DNA of 63,260 nt from JAWUVP01 sp034112285 (GTDB taxonomy: Bacteria; Pseudomonadota; Gammaproteobacteria; JABDGN01), in contig JAWUVP010000083.1 of the NCBI GenBank assembly GCA_034112285.1, positions 1 to 63,260 of the forward strand, in the 5' to 3' direction. Shown here in pieces: positions 9,582-19,255 of the stretch (the stretch's first letter is position 1; the number at the start of each line of letters is the position of its first letter). The notes under the pieces were generated by a model. It searched no databases. It saw only the letters and a program-made list of their open reading frames with translations, and was not told the origin of the DNA. A program made the position numbers and the translations under genes.

Positions 9582-9696
9582 GAATGCTCTCTTTTACGTG
9601 TAATTTGCATGCAGCTCACTTATTATCTTGTTTGCACCTGCATTAATCGCCCGTAGTAAGGCCTTGTTTTATTTAACAATTAATAATTGGATTTTT

Positions 9697-12132
9697 ATGT
9701 GGCTACTTGAACTCGTTATATTATTGTGTGTTGTTTGGTACGCGCTTTTTTCACGCTTAGCACCTTTGGCATGGGTGTTGTTAGTCGGGATTGTCCTGCT
9801 GGGCGAAACAGTACTAGGCGGCATGCCGACCTGGCTGTTTATCTTATGTTGGGCGCTTTACGCGATTATAGCGATATTTGCAGTGATAAAACCTTTGCGC
9901 ATGGTGGCCTTCACCCTGCCATTTTTATCGCGATTTCGTAAAGTCTTGCCGGCAATGAGCAACACTGAACGCGAAGCGCTAGAAGCCGGTGACGTATGGT
10001 GGGAAGGGGACTTATTCGCGGGACGCCCTAACTGGACAAAATTACATGCGATCCCTAAACCAAGCTTAACGCAAGACGAACAAGATTTTATTAACAATGA
10101 AACTGAAACGTTATGTAGCTTACTCGATGATTGGAAAATCATGAATGAAGATCGCGATTTAAGCAAGGCCGCCTGGGACTATTTAAAGCAGCAGGGCTTC
10201 TTTGGCTTGGTGATTGACAAATCTTATGGCGGCAAAGGCTTTTCGGCTTATGCGCACTCAACCGTTGTGACCAAAATTGCTTCACGTAGCATGAGCGCGG
10301 CTGTAACCGCTATGGTGCCCAATTCTTTGGGGCCTGGTGAATTGTTGGCACATTATGGTACTGAAGAGCAAAAAGATTATTACTTACCACGCTTAGCACG
10401 CGGTGAAGACGTGCCTTGTTTTGCTTTAACCTCATTAGATGCAGGCTCAGATGCGGGTGCGATGCGCGATAGCGGCGTTGTGACCAAAGGCATGCACGAA
10501 GGCAAAGAGGTCGTTGGCATTCGCTTATCGTGGTCTAAACGTTATATCACCCTCGCGCCTGTTGCTACGGTATTAGGCATGGCCTTTAAGCTTACTGATC
10601 CCGACCACCTATTGGGTGAAAACGAAAACATTGGCATCACCTTAGCTTTATTACCCACCAGCCACCCAGGTGTTAAAGTCGGTGATCGTCACTTTCCCAT
10701 GGGGCTTGCCTTTATGAACGGCCCAACTGAAGGGGAAGATGTTTTTATTCCGCTGGACTGGGTTGTAGGCGGTAAAGATATGGTGGGCAAAGGCTGGCGT
10801 ATGTTGATGGAATGTTTGTCCATTGGTCGCGCTATTTCATTGCCCGCATTAGGCGCTGCCGCAGGACGCTTAGCCTATTATGGCACCGGTATTTATGCGC
10901 ATTTGCGCAAACAATTTAAAATTCCCCTAGGCCAGTTTGAAGGCGTACAAGCAGGCATGGCCTGTATCGCGGGTAATACCTATTTTCTTGAAGCCTCTAG
11001 GCGCATGACCGCCGGTGCGGTAGATTTGAAGTTTAAACCTTCGGTTGTTTCTGCTATTCAAAAATATCATGCGACTGAGTTAGCCCGCACCATGACCGAT
11101 GCGGCGATGGATATTCATGCCGGACGTGCAGTTCAGTTTGGGCCACGTAATTATATTGGCCAAGCTTATGTTGGCTTGCCTATTTCTATCACGGTGGAAG
11201 GTGCAAATATTTTAACGCGTAATTTAATTATTTTTGGCCAAGGCGCCATTCGCTGTCACCCTTACGTATTAAAAGAAATGCAGGCAGCTAATGATACCAA
11301 CAAGCGTCGCGGCTTACGTGCTTTTGATAAAGAACTGCTATCGCACATAGGCTATACCAGCAGCAATATTGTGCGGGCAATCACTTTTGGTTTTACCCGC
11401 GCTAAATTTGTTAAAGCACCTAATAATAGCCCATTAGGTTATTACTATAAGCAACTCACTCGCATGAGTACCGCATTAGCCTTGTGCAGTGATTTTGCCA
11501 TGTTAATTTTAGGCGGTCAGCTCAAGCGTAAAGAGCGATTATCGGCGCGCTTAGGTGATGTGTTGAGCTATCTTTATTTAAGCAGCACGGTGTTAAAATA
11601 TTATGCCGATCAAGCTAGCCCCGCTGAAGATTTACCGTATGTAAAATGGTGCTTGGAAACCGGCTTGTTTAAAATGCAAACGGCCTTTGACAAGTTTTTA
11701 TTAAACTTTCCTAATCAGTTTGTTGCCGGTGTTTTACGCAGCTTAATCTTTCCTTTCGGCAAACCTTATCATGGCCCAAGCGATAAGCTGGAAACACAAA
11801 TTGTACAAACGATGATGCAACAGCCCAGCGTGCTGCGCGCACGTTTAACAGCGAACATTTATGTGCCTGACGATGAAACAGATTGTCTAGGCCGTATGGA
11901 AGCCGCTTTTAAGGCTGCTTATGAAACGGAAGATTTAGAGGCGCGTATCAAGCAAGCCATTTCAAATAAGAACATGACGTTCTGCCCTGATATGACAAAG
12001 CAAGTTGTATTAGCGCTAGAGGTCGGCATTATTAATGCCAATGAGGCCGACAAACTCTTGCATGCACAAGCGTTAATTCGTGATGCTATGGAAGTGGATA
12101 CTTTTCCTAAAGATTATTTTACTAACCCTTAA
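9697..12132 (+). CDS. fadE: Acyl-CoA dehydrogenase FadE
   Basis: Catalyses the first step of fatty-acid beta-oxidation (acyl-CoA to trans-2-enoyl-CoA). From the ATG at 9697 the protein is 811 residues, close to E. coli FadE (814), and begins with two hydrophobic segments (MWLLELVILLCVVWY) as the long membrane-associated FadE type does. An in-frame TTG at 9628 would add 23 residues and is less likely. The dehydrogenase core has FALTSLDAGSDAGAMRDSG, GVKVGDRHFPMGLAFMNGP, IGQAYVGLPISITVEGAN and NILTRNLIIFGQGAIR, followed by the long FadE-specific C-terminal region. It is first in an operon with a thiolase, a hydratase/dehydrogenase and a thioesterase. Confidence 0.94.
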   Translation: MWLLELVILLCVVWYALFSRLAPLAWVLLVGIVLLGETVLGGMPTWLFILCWALYAIIAIFAVIKPLRMVAFTLPFLSRFRKVLPAMSNTEREALEAGDVWWEGDLFAGRPNWTKLHAIPKPSLTQDEQDFINNETETLCSLLDDWKIMNEDRDLSKAAWDYLKQQGFFGLVIDKSYGGKGFSAYAHSTVVTKIASRSMSAAVTAMVPNSLGPGELLAHYGTEEQKDYYLPRLARGEDVPCFALTSLDAGSDAGAMRDSGVVTKGMHEGKEVVGIRLSWSKRYITLAPVATVLGMAFKLTDPDHLLGENENIGITLALLPTSHPGVKVGDRHFPMGLAFMNGPTEGEDVFIPLDWVVGGKDMVGKGWRMLMECLSIGRAISLPALGAAAGRLAYYGTGIYAHLRKQFKIPLGQFEGVQAGMACIAGNTYFLEASRRMTAGAVDLKFKPSVVSAIQKYHATELARTMTDAAMDIHAGRAVQFGPRNYIGQAYVGLPISITVEGANILTRNLIIFGQGAIRCHPYVLKEMQAANDTNKRRGLRAFDKELLSHIGYTSSNIVRAITFGFTRAKFVKAPNNSPLGYYYKQLTRMSTALALCSDFAMLILGGQLKRKERLSARLGDVLSYLYLSSTVLKYYADQASPAEDLPYVKWCLETGLFKMQTAFDKFLLNFPNQFVAGVLRSLIFPFGKPYHGPSDKLETQIVQTMMQQPSVLRARLTANIYVPDDETDCLGRMEAAFKAAYETEDLEARIKQAISNKNMTFCPDMTKQVVLALEVGIINANEADKLLHAQALIRDAMEVDTFPKDYFTNP

Positions 12133-12146
12133 ATTAAAGGATTTTT

Positions 12147-13460
12147 ATGACTAATACAGCGATACCACGTGATGTTTATGTGGTTGATGGCAGCCGGAGC
12201 GTATTTTTAAAAGCCCAAGGCAAGCCCGGACCCTTTTCAGCTTCTGATTTGGCCGTTTATACTGGCCGTGAATTATTGAAACGCCAACCATTTGGTGCCG
12301 ATGCTATTGAAGAAACAGTCATTGGCTGTGCTATGGCCAGCCCCGATGAGGCTAACATTGGCCGCTTAATTGGTCTACGGTTAGGCTGTGGTGATAAAGT
12401 CCCGGGTTGGACGGTACACCGCAACTGTGCTTCAGGTATGCAAGCTTTAGATAGTGCGGCCAAAGATATCATGCTAGGTCGTCATAATTTAGTGCTAGCC
12501 GGCGGCACCGACGCTATGAGCCGCGCCCCTTTATTATTTAACGACCAAATGGTTAATTGGCTAGCCGGCTTTTATAAAGCGCGCTCAATCGGTGCCAAAT
12601 TAAAAGTAGCCAGTCAATTTAAATTACGTTTTTTAAAACCTGTTATTGCGTTGATCTGCGGCTTAACCGATCCGGTGGTTGGCTTAAATATGGGCCAAAC
12701 GGCAGAAAATGTAGCGCACAAGTTTGATATTAGTCGTCAACAAATGGATGAGTTTGCGGTGCAAAGCCATATCCGTTTAGCAACAGCCTATGAAAATAAA
12801 AACATGTCTGAAGTTGAAGCGTTGTTTGATGCGAAAGGCAAAGTGTACTTGCAAGACACGGGCATGCGCACAGACAGTAATGTTGAAAAATTAGCGACCC
12901 TAAAACCGATGTTTGACCGTAAGTTTGGCAAAGTCACTGCGGCCAACAGTTCACAGATCACCGACGGCTCGGCATTATTGATTCTTGCCAGTGCGCAAGC
13001 GGTGCGTGAGCATAACCTGCCTGTATTAGGGCGTATTGTTGACTGTAACTGGGCCGCTTGTGACCCCGCTTATATGGGATTAGGCCCTGTTTACGCAACG
13101 GCGCCTTTATTAGCACGCAACAATAAAACCTTAGCCGATATCGATTACTGGGAAACCAATGAAGCTTTTGCAGCACAAGTGTTAGGTTGCTTGGCGGCGA
13201 TGGAAAGCGATGCGTTTTGTCAAAAAGAATTGGGCTTAGAAAAAGCAATGGGTAAAATTGAACCTGACTGCATCAATGTTGATGGTGGCGCCATCGCTAC
13301 CGGCCACCCCATTGGCGCAAGTGGTGCAAGAATTGTTTTACAATTGCTAAAAGTATTAAAACGCAAAAACGCCAAATATGGCGTCGCAAATATTTGTATT
13401 GGCGGCGGTCAAGGTGGCGCGATGCTGTTAGAAAATGTCAGTGAGGTAAGTGCAGAATGA
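12147..13460 (+). CDS. Acetyl-CoA C-acyltransferase (beta-ketothiolase, FadI-like)
   Basis: Thiolytic cleavage of 3-ketoacyl-CoA, the last step of beta-oxidation. 437 residues, matching the longer FadI/trifunctional-beta type. The active-site cysteine lies in HRNCASGMQALD (~residue 94), the Asn/Glu/Ala motif in YWETNEAFAAQVLG, the catalytic His in GGAIATGHPIGASGARI, and the second Cys in CIGGGQGGAML. It starts 14 bp after fadE and overlaps the next gene by 4 bp (ATGA), as expected for subunits that assemble together. Confidence 0.92.
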   Translation: MTNTAIPRDVYVVDGSRSVFLKAQGKPGPFSASDLAVYTGRELLKRQPFGADAIEETVIGCAMASPDEANIGRLIGLRLGCGDKVPGWTVHRNCASGMQALDSAAKDIMLGRHNLVLAGGTDAMSRAPLLFNDQMVNWLAGFYKARSIGAKLKVASQFKLRFLKPVIALICGLTDPVVGLNMGQTAENVAHKFDISRQQMDEFAVQSHIRLATAYENKNMSEVEALFDAKGKVYLQDTGMRTDSNVEKLATLKPMFDRKFGKVTAANSSQITDGSALLILASAQAVREHNLPVLGRIVDCNWAACDPAYMGLGPVYATAPLLARNNKTLADIDYWETNEAFAAQVLGCLAAMESDAFCQKELGLEKAMGKIEPDCINVDGGAIATGHPIGASGARIVLQLLKVLKRKNAKYGVANICIGGGQGGAMLLENVSEVSAE

Positions 13461-15499
13461 ATGATCAACAATATAAAAATTGGCGCATAGAACAAGACAA
13501 TGACCACATTATGTGGTTGATTTTTGATAAAGAGGGCGAGACGGTAAACTCCTTTAACCAAGCTGTTTTAGAAGAGTTAAATACCATTATTGATTCATTA
13601 ACAGGCCGCGATGATGTTGCGGGTATTGTTATTCGTTCCGGTAAAAGCAAAGGCTTTATTGCCGGCGCTGATTTGAAATTCATGTCCGCGTTTAAAGAGG
13701 TTGATGATGTCATTGCCTTCATTCGTTTTGGACAAAAACTATTTGATAAAATTGAACGTCTGCCTATTCCCAGCGTCGCCTTAATTGAAGGTTTTTGCAT
13801 GGGTGGCGGCACCGAATTAGCCTTAGCCTGTCGTTATAGAATTGCAGAGGCAAGTGACAGCACACGCATTGGATTACCTGAAATTAAATTAGGCATTCAC
13901 CCCGGTTGGGGCGGAACAGTGCGTTTACCCCGCTTAATTGGCGCGCCAATGGCGATGGACTTAATTTTATCCGGTCGCAGCGTTACCACGCGCGCGGCTA
14001 AAAAAATGGGCATTATAGATGCGGCAGTGCCTGAACGACATATTTTGCAAGCAGCAAAAGATTACATTATCAAACAGCCTGCCGTGCACAAGGCCACAGG
14101 ATTGCAAAATTTCACCAACAGCTTTCTAGCCCGCAAAATATTGTCAGGTGTTTTACGCAACAAGGTTGCCAAAAAAGCCAATAAAAAACACTACCCTGCA
14201 CCGTTTGCCGTTATTGATAACTGGGAACGCCAAGGTGTAGCACATCAAGATGAAGCAATGATTACCGAAGCGAATTCTATTGGTGAATTATTTGCGACTG
14301 ATACACGTAAAAATTTAGCTAAGGTGTATGAGCTAACGAATAAAATGAAAGCATTAGGTAAAGACAAAGACTTTAACCCTAAACATATTCATGTGATTGG
14401 CGCCGGCATTATGGGTGGCGACATTGCCGCTTGGTGTGCATTGCGTGGCTTTAAAGTGACCTTAGAAGACCGCGAAGCCAAATTTATTGCCCCTGCTATC
14501 GGCCGCGCTGCAAAGCTATTTAAGAAAAAGTTAAAGACTAAATTAAAAATCACCCCAGCAATGGACCGCTTAATCCCCGATGTTGACGGCAAAGGTGCTG
14601 AAAGCGCCGACATTATTATCGAAGCGATTTATGAAAACTTAGAAGCCAAGCAGGCCTTATTTAAGCGCCTAGAAACACAAGCCAAACCAGACGCAATTTT
14701 AGCCAGTAACACCTCGAGCATTCCGCTAGAAGATATTAGCACGCAAATGCAAACCCCATCACGTCTAGTGGGCATTCACTTTTTTAATCCTGTAGCAATG
14801 ATGCCACTGGTTGAAATGGTACGCGCAGAAAAAACCGCTCAGACAATTGTTGATAAGGCGCTAACCTTTGTTGTTAAAATCGGTCGTCAACCGATTGAAG
14901 TTAAAAGCTCACCAGGATTTTTGGTTAATCGTGTGTTGATGCCGTATATGATGGAAGCGATGTTGTTGCTACAAGAAGGTGTGCCAGCCGTCGCCATTGA
15001 TAAAGCAGCCACTAAGTTTGGCATGCCGATGGGGCCGATTGAATTAGCCGATACCGTTGGTTTAGATATTTGCTTATCGGTGGCTAAAAATTTAAGCCAG
15101 CATTTTGGTGGCACGGTCCCTGAGCAATTACAGAAAATGGTCGATGCCAGCACGCTAGGGCGCAAGTCAGGCAAAGGCTTTTATAAGTACGGCAAAGATG
15201 GCAAGCCTAGTAAAGACAGTGGCGGCTCATCACCACTAAAAGCCAATATTATTCAACAGCGTTTGGTTAATAGAATGCTTAACGAATCAATGGCATGCTA
15301 CCGTGAAGGCGTTATTAGCGATTTAGACTTACTCGATGGCGGCATGATCTTTGGCACAGGCTTTGCGCCCTTTACAGGTGGGCCAATAAATTATGCTAAG
15401 CACTGTGGTATCGATAATGTAACTGCCGAGCTTACCAAGTTTGCAAATGATTATGGTCCACGCTTTACCCCAGACGCGGGTTGGAGCCAAATTTCTTAG
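13457..15499 (+). CDS. Fatty-acid oxidation complex alpha subunit (enoyl-CoA hydratase / 3-hydroxyacyl-CoA dehydrogenase, FadB/FadJ type)
   Basis: 680-residue bifunctional enzyme. The N-terminal crotonase domain has IAGADLKFM as oxyanion-hole region and catalytic glutamates in GGGTELALACRYR and GLPEIKLGIHPGWGGT. The second half has the NAD fold VIGAGIMGGDIAAW, LASNTSSIPLEDI, the dehydrogenase His in GIHFFNPVAMMPLVEMV, and FLVNRVLMPYMMEA, with a final helical domain ending in FAPFTGGP. It is somewhat shorter than E. coli FadB/FadJ (over 700 residues). Overlap with the thiolase supports a physical complex in the cytoplasm. Confidence 0.92.
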   Translation: MNDQQYKNWRIEQDNDHIMWLIFDKEGETVNSFNQAVLEELNTIIDSLTGRDDVAGIVIRSGKSKGFIAGADLKFMSAFKEVDDVIAFIRFGQKLFDKIERLPIPSVALIEGFCMGGGTELALACRYRIAEASDSTRIGLPEIKLGIHPGWGGTVRLPRLIGAPMAMDLILSGRSVTTRAAKKMGIIDAAVPERHILQAAKDYIIKQPAVHKATGLQNFTNSFLARKILSGVLRNKVAKKANKKHYPAPFAVIDNWERQGVAHQDEAMITEANSIGELFATDTRKNLAKVYELTNKMKALGKDKDFNPKHIHVIGAGIMGGDIAAWCALRGFKVTLEDREAKFIAPAIGRAAKLFKKKLKTKLKITPAMDRLIPDVDGKGAESADIIIEAIYENLEAKQALFKRLETQAKPDAILASNTSSIPLEDISTQMQTPSRLVGIHFFNPVAMMPLVEMVRAEKTAQTIVDKALTFVVKIGRQPIEVKSSPGFLVNRVLMPYMMEAMLLLQEGVPAVAIDKAATKFGMPMGPIELADTVGLDICLSVAKNLSQHFGGTVPEQLQKMVDASTLGRKSGKGFYKYGKDGKPSKDSGGSSPLKANIIQQRLVNRMLNESMACYREGVISDLDLLDGGMIFGTGFAPFTGGPINYAKHCGIDNVTAELTKFANDYGPRFTPDAGWSQIS

Positions 15500-15512
15500 T
15501 TAGAGGGTAATG

Positions 15513-15893
15513 ATGGACATCGATAAAAAAAATCCAGTACTGCGCTTAACGCCACGCCCAAATGAAGCAAATTCGCGCGGTGATATTTTTGGCGGCTGGT
15601 TAATGTCGCAATTAGATTTAGCGGGCATGTTAATTGGCGCCGCTGTGGTGGATTCAATGTTTGCCACGGTTGCCGTTAAAGATATGACCTTCAAGCATCC
15701 CATCTTTCCATTTGATGAATTAAGCGTCTATGGCGAAGTCCTAAAACAAGGTAACACTTCATTCACTGTGGGCTTAGAGGCTTATGTGCAGCGGTCCCCG
15801 GATTATAAAGGTGAGCCCCTGTTGGTATCAACGGCACAAATTGTGTATGCACAAATTAAAGACCCGGGTGTTAAGCATGTTAAGGCGCACTAA
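15513..15893 (+). CDS. Acyl-CoA thioesterase, YciA-like hotdog fold
   Basis: 126-residue hotdog thioesterase; RPNEANSRGDIFGGWLM near residues 10-28 is the YciA/cytosolic acyl-CoA hydrolase signature, with the catalytic Asp following in SQLDLAG. Two ATGs are adjacent (15510 and 15513); the GAGGG at 15503-15507 is better spaced for 15513. It probably hydrolyses surplus acyl-CoA and buffers free CoA during beta-oxidation, as its place in the fad operon suggests. The 3' end overlaps the next gene by 17 bp. Confidence 0.88.
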   Translation: MDIDKKNPVLRLTPRPNEANSRGDIFGGWLMSQLDLAGMLIGAAVVDSMFATVAVKDMTFKHPIFPFDELSVYGEVLKQGNTSFTVGLEAYVQRSPDYKGEPLLVSTAQIVYAQIKDPGVKHVKAH

Positions 15894-16281
15894 CTTTTGG
15901 CCTTTGGTCATCTTGTTTTTGGTTAGCTGCAATGCGGTTTTGGCCAAACCCTTTATTATTACGGATTTAAACAAGCCTATAGTGATTAATCAAAACCATG
16001 CTACTTTCACAGTACAACTTGCAGCGAATCCCAGCACAGGTTTTAACTGGTTTTTACAAGCAGGTTACCCGATTGAATTAATTCAACCCATCCATCATGC
16101 CTATAAATCGCCGACACAAAAGCTTAATGGCGCCAGTGGCGTTGAGGAATGGACTTTTAAAGTATCTGATTTAGCCTTGAAGGTACCCACCCAAATCCAT
16201 ATTAAGTTCAATTACCAACGTCAATGGGAAAAGCAAGCCGGGAAAATCTTGATTCTAGATTTCATCACATCCACTGATTGA
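15877..16281 (+). CDS. Chagasin-family (I42) cysteine-protease inhibitor, exported
   Basis: 134 residues from the ATG at 15877, beginning with a Sec-type signal peptide (MLRRTNFWPLVILFLVSCNA, then VLAKP). The mature part has the three chagasin loops in the right order: NPSTGFNW (family N-P-T-T-G-Y/F), GASGVEEWTF (G-x-x-G-x-x-x-W/F) and YQRQWEK (R-P-W-E-like). Chagasin proteins bind papain-type cysteine peptidases through these loops. The reading frame is open upstream to 15784, but that start would bury the signal peptide. It overlaps the thioesterase gene, so it is co-transcribed with the fad operon. A housekeeping role or a defence against host proteases are both possible. Confidence 0.82.
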   Translation: MLRRTNFWPLVILFLVSCNAVLAKPFIITDLNKPIVINQNHATFTVQLAANPSTGFNWFLQAGYPIELIQPIHHAYKSPTQKLNGASGVEEWTFKVSDLALKVPTQIHIKFNYQRQWEKQAGKILILDFITSTD

Positions 16282-16311
16282 GTTTTATCCGTTTGCGCAA
16301 CGTAAGCTTCG

Positions 16312-18063
16312 TTACTTAATCGGGAGCATAATATGAAAAATAGTCCCTTTGCCCATTTGAGATGAAACAGTGATTTTTCCGCCATGTTTGTCTACAATGT
16401 TATAGCACAACGACAGGCCAATCCCCATGCCTTCTTCTTTAGTGGTCACGAACGGGTTGAAAATATTATCAATCAACTCATCTGCGATACCCGGCCCTGT
16501 ATCTTCAATAGAGATACGAATGTAATCAGTATCAACCACGCCAGTGCTAATAGTAATGTTGCGCTTTTCACGGTTAGCTACTTCAATCGCATCAATCCCA
16601 TTATTGATCATGTTGATGATGACTTGTTCTATATGAATTTTACCAGCATAGACAATAGGCAGCTTTTTATCGAGCTTGAGCTTAATGTTAATATTAGCAT
16701 TATCAATAGGCCGGTTAATGAAAGTTAGCACATCACTAACGGCAGCATTAATATCCGTTTTGCTTTTACTTAAGGCGCCTTTGCGTAAAAAATCTTTTAA
16801 ATGATGAATCACCTCACCCGCGCGCGAGGCTTGGGCAATGGTTCTGTCTATAGCCTCAAGCACACCCTTTGGAAGTTTGTCTTGATACTCACTTAAACGG
16901 CGCTTAATGCCGCTAGCATAGTTCATAATTGCCGTGAGCGGTTGGTTTAATTCATGGGCAATGCCCGAAGCCACTTCACCCATAGAGTTTAAACGTGAAA
17001 AGTGTGCAATTTCAATTTGGTTTTGCTTGATTTGCTCTTCCGCTTCGCGTTGCTTGGTAATATCGGCCAAAATACCAACATAACCGGCCACGCCGCCGCG
17101 CTCATCATATTCGGGAACCGTTTGGCCGTTAACCCATATAACTTTACCATCATGCACAAACCGATAATCAATATTGATGGGAATGCCATACTTAACCCCA
17201 TTTTTCCAAGTACTCAAAACGCGATCTTTATCATCAGGGTGAATATTTTTACTCCAACCATAGTTACGCGCTTCGTTAACTTTGACGCCTTGAATCTCAC
17301 AAGCTTTAGAGTTTATATAAGTATTACGACCTTCTTTATCGGTGTGAAAAATACCCACCGGATAGATAGCATTTAATTGGCGGTAACGCGCTTCACTTTG
17401 ACGTAAGTCGCGCGCAATTTGTTCACGCGAATGAATTTCATTGCGCAATTCTTTATTCGCTTTTTCTAATTCATAGGTGCGGGCTCTAACGCTGCCTTCA
17501 AGCTCAGATTGAACTTGTTTGATTTCTGAGATATCTTCAAAAGAAACAAACGTGCTAGAGTAATTATCTGTTTGGGTAGAAATGCGCACGACAACCTGAT
17601 GGGGTGTTTTTGCACAGTCGTACATCATGTCTTCATATTGAAAACTTTTCTTTTTAGCGAGTAAGCTTTTAAAAAAAAGATGTTCGTTTGAGGTGACCAT
17701 GTGGTAAATTTGTTGCTTAAACAATTTCCGAATATTTATTAAGTCTTTCGCTTTAAAAAATTTCAAAGCACGACTATTCGCTTCTCGTATACTGCATTGC
17801 TCGCCGATTTCTTTAATTGTTTCGGGCTGCTTATCAAGATAGTCGCTTAGTGAAGTGTCACCAATTGCCGACCGTATTTTCTCCAGACTCACTGAAAAAT
17901 TAAACTCTAAAATTGGCACAGGCGCATGGTGAAACAGTTCTGAAAAATGCGTCAAGCCTAACTTTAACTCTTCGAGCTCTTTGGATTGCTGTTCATTAAT
18001 CGCTTTCAGGCTATCAAGTTGCGAAGCCGCTGAGTCTGAAGTTGATAAGATGTTTTCTGGCAT
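16312..18063 (-). CDS. PAS-domain sensor histidine kinase (HPK4/FixL-DctB-like)
   Basis: 583 residues from the ATG at 18063 (AGGG eight bases upstream); an upstream in-frame start at 18132 is less likely. No membrane segment is visible, so it is a cytoplasmic sensor. After a coiled-coil N-terminus and a first PAS-like region comes a coiled coil, a PAS/PAC pair (YPVGIFHTDKEGRNTYINS to GYVGILADITKQ), then the kinase core: H-box SGIAHELNQPLTAIMNYASG, N-box NMINNGIDAIE, G1 DTGPGIADELI and G2 EEGMGIGLSL. No response regulator gene is adjacent, so it is an orphan kinase. The signal is unknown. Confidence 0.92.
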   Translation of the reverse strand: MPENILSTSDSAASQLDSLKAINEQQSKELEELKLGLTHFSELFHHAPVPILEFNFSVSLEKIRSAIGDTSLSDYLDKQPETIKEIGEQCSIREANSRALKFFKAKDLINIRKLFKQQIYHMVTSNEHLFFKSLLAKKKSFQYEDMMYDCAKTPHQVVVRISTQTDNYSSTFVSFEDISEIKQVQSELEGSVRARTYELEKANKELRNEIHSREQIARDLRQSEARYRQLNAIYPVGIFHTDKEGRNTYINSKACEIQGVKVNEARNYGWSKNIHPDDKDRVLSTWKNGVKYGIPINIDYRFVHDGKVIWVNGQTVPEYDERGGVAGYVGILADITKQREAEEQIKQNQIEIAHFSRLNSMGEVASGIAHELNQPLTAIMNYASGIKRRLSEYQDKLPKGVLEAIDRTIAQASRAGEVIHHLKDFLRKGALSKSKTDINAAVSDVLTFINRPIDNANINIKLKLDKKLPIVYAGKIHIEQVIINMINNGIDAIEVANREKRNITISTGVVDTDYIRISIEDTGPGIADELIDNIFNPFVTTKEEGMGIGLSLCYNIVDKHGGKITVSSQMGKGTIFHIMLPIK

Positions 18064-18184
18064 GCAATAATCCCTAAAATGATTCGGTGTGACTAATAGC
18101 AATATTATACGCTGATTATTCTTTTGCTGCACTCATAGAAAATACTAGTGCATCCTTTTTTTAAAGAGAGCCAGCCAAATTATG

Positions 18185-18214
18185 TTGCCATAAAGCAGCC
18201 ATCTCGACTATAAT
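18185..18214 (+). promoter_or_regulatory. Predicted queA promoter abutting the start codon
   Basis: TTGCCA (18185-18190), 18-bp spacer, TATAAT (18209-18214). Only six bases separate the -10 box from the queA ATG at 18221, so transcription would begin at or very near the A of the ATG and no Shine-Dalgarno sequence could be transcribed. Confidence 0.6.
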
Positions 18215-18220
18215 CCGCAC

Positions 18221-19255
18221 ATGAAAAAATCTACATTCCATTTTGAGCTCCCCTCGAACCTTATTGCCCAGTATCCCACTGTAGAGCGGCATGACAGTCG
18301 CTTGCTGTTGCTAACCGATACAGGGATTGAACATCAACAATTCACCGACTTCATTAAGCTAATCAACCCCGGCGATTTATTGGTGTTTAACAATACCAAG
18401 GTTATTCCAGCCCGCATTTTTGGCCAAAAATCTTCCGGTGGGAAGGTTGAAATACTAGTAGAACGCTTACTTGATAATCAACGCTGCTTAGCACATATCC
18501 GCGCAAGTAAAGCGCCGAAAGCGGGTGCCGTATTAGATTTAGAAGGCGGCTTACAAGTGGAAGTCGTAGGGCGACAGAAGACATTATTTGAATTACGCAA
18601 TCTCAGCGAAGGTGATTTTTTAGACCTATTAGATAAGCACGGTCATATGCCTTTACCCCCTTATATTGAGCGTGCCGATGAGCAGCCCGATCAAGAGCGC
18701 TATCAAACGGTTTATGCCAAACACAAAGGAGCGGTGGCCGCGCCCACCGCGGGCTTGCACTTTGACGAAGCCATGCTTGACGCCTTACAAGCAAAAGGCG
18801 TTGAATTCGCCTTTGTTACCTTGCATGTTGGTGCCGGCACGTTTCAACCCGTACGAGTGGATGATATTAGCCAACATGATATGCATGCGGAATATATTAA
18901 CGTTACAGAAGACGTCTGTGCGAAAGTAAAAGCCACCCAGCAGCGGGGCAAACGCGTCATCGCCATTGGCACCACCAGTGTGCGCTGCTTGGAAACAGCA
19001 GCCAGTGATGGCGAAATAAAACCTTATCAAGGTGATACACGTATTTTTATTTACCCGGGATACGACTTTAAATGCGTTGATGCCATGCTCACAAACTTCC
19101 ACCTGCCTGAATCCACATTAATCATGCTAATATCTGCTTTTGCAGGCATAGATGAAATAAAGCAAGCTTATCAAGCGGCAATTGATGGCCAATATCGCTT
19201 CTTCAGTTACGGTGATGCCATGTTTATAGCCCCCCATGATGGAACAAATAAATGA
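18221..19255 (+). CDS. queA: S-adenosylmethionine:tRNA ribosyltransferase-isomerase QueA
   Basis: Transfers and isomerises the ribosyl part of SAM onto preQ1 at tRNA position 34 to make epoxyqueuosine. 344 residues, normal for QueA. The N-terminus FHFELPSNLIAQYP aligns without gaps to the family, fixing the start at 18221; other signatures are VFNNTKVIPARIFG, YQTVYAKHKGAVAAPTAGLH, FVTLHVGAGTFQPV and LTNFHLPESTL. The stop overlaps the tgt start, the common queA-tgt coupling in queuosine biosynthesis. Confidence 0.97.
   Translation: MKKSTFHFELPSNLIAQYPTVERHDSRLLLLTDTGIEHQQFTDFIKLINPGDLLVFNNTKVIPARIFGQKSSGGKVEILVERLLDNQRCLAHIRASKAPKAGAVLDLEGGLQVEVVGRQKTLFELRNLSEGDFLDLLDKHGHMPLPPYIERADEQPDQERYQTVYAKHKGAVAAPTAGLHFDEAMLDALQAKGVEFAFVTLHVGAGTFQPVRVDDISQHDMHAEYINVTEDVCAKVKATQQRGKRVIAIGTTSVRCLETAASDGEIKPYQGDTRIFIYPGYDFKCVDAMLTNFHLPESTLIMLISAFAGIDEIKQAYQAAIDGQYRFFSYGDAMFIAPHDGTNK

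Noticed and set aside
15784..15876. Longer start for the chagasin-like gene
   Set aside because: Those codons lie inside the thioesterase gene and would place the signal peptide internally; the ATG at 15877 begins the signal peptide.
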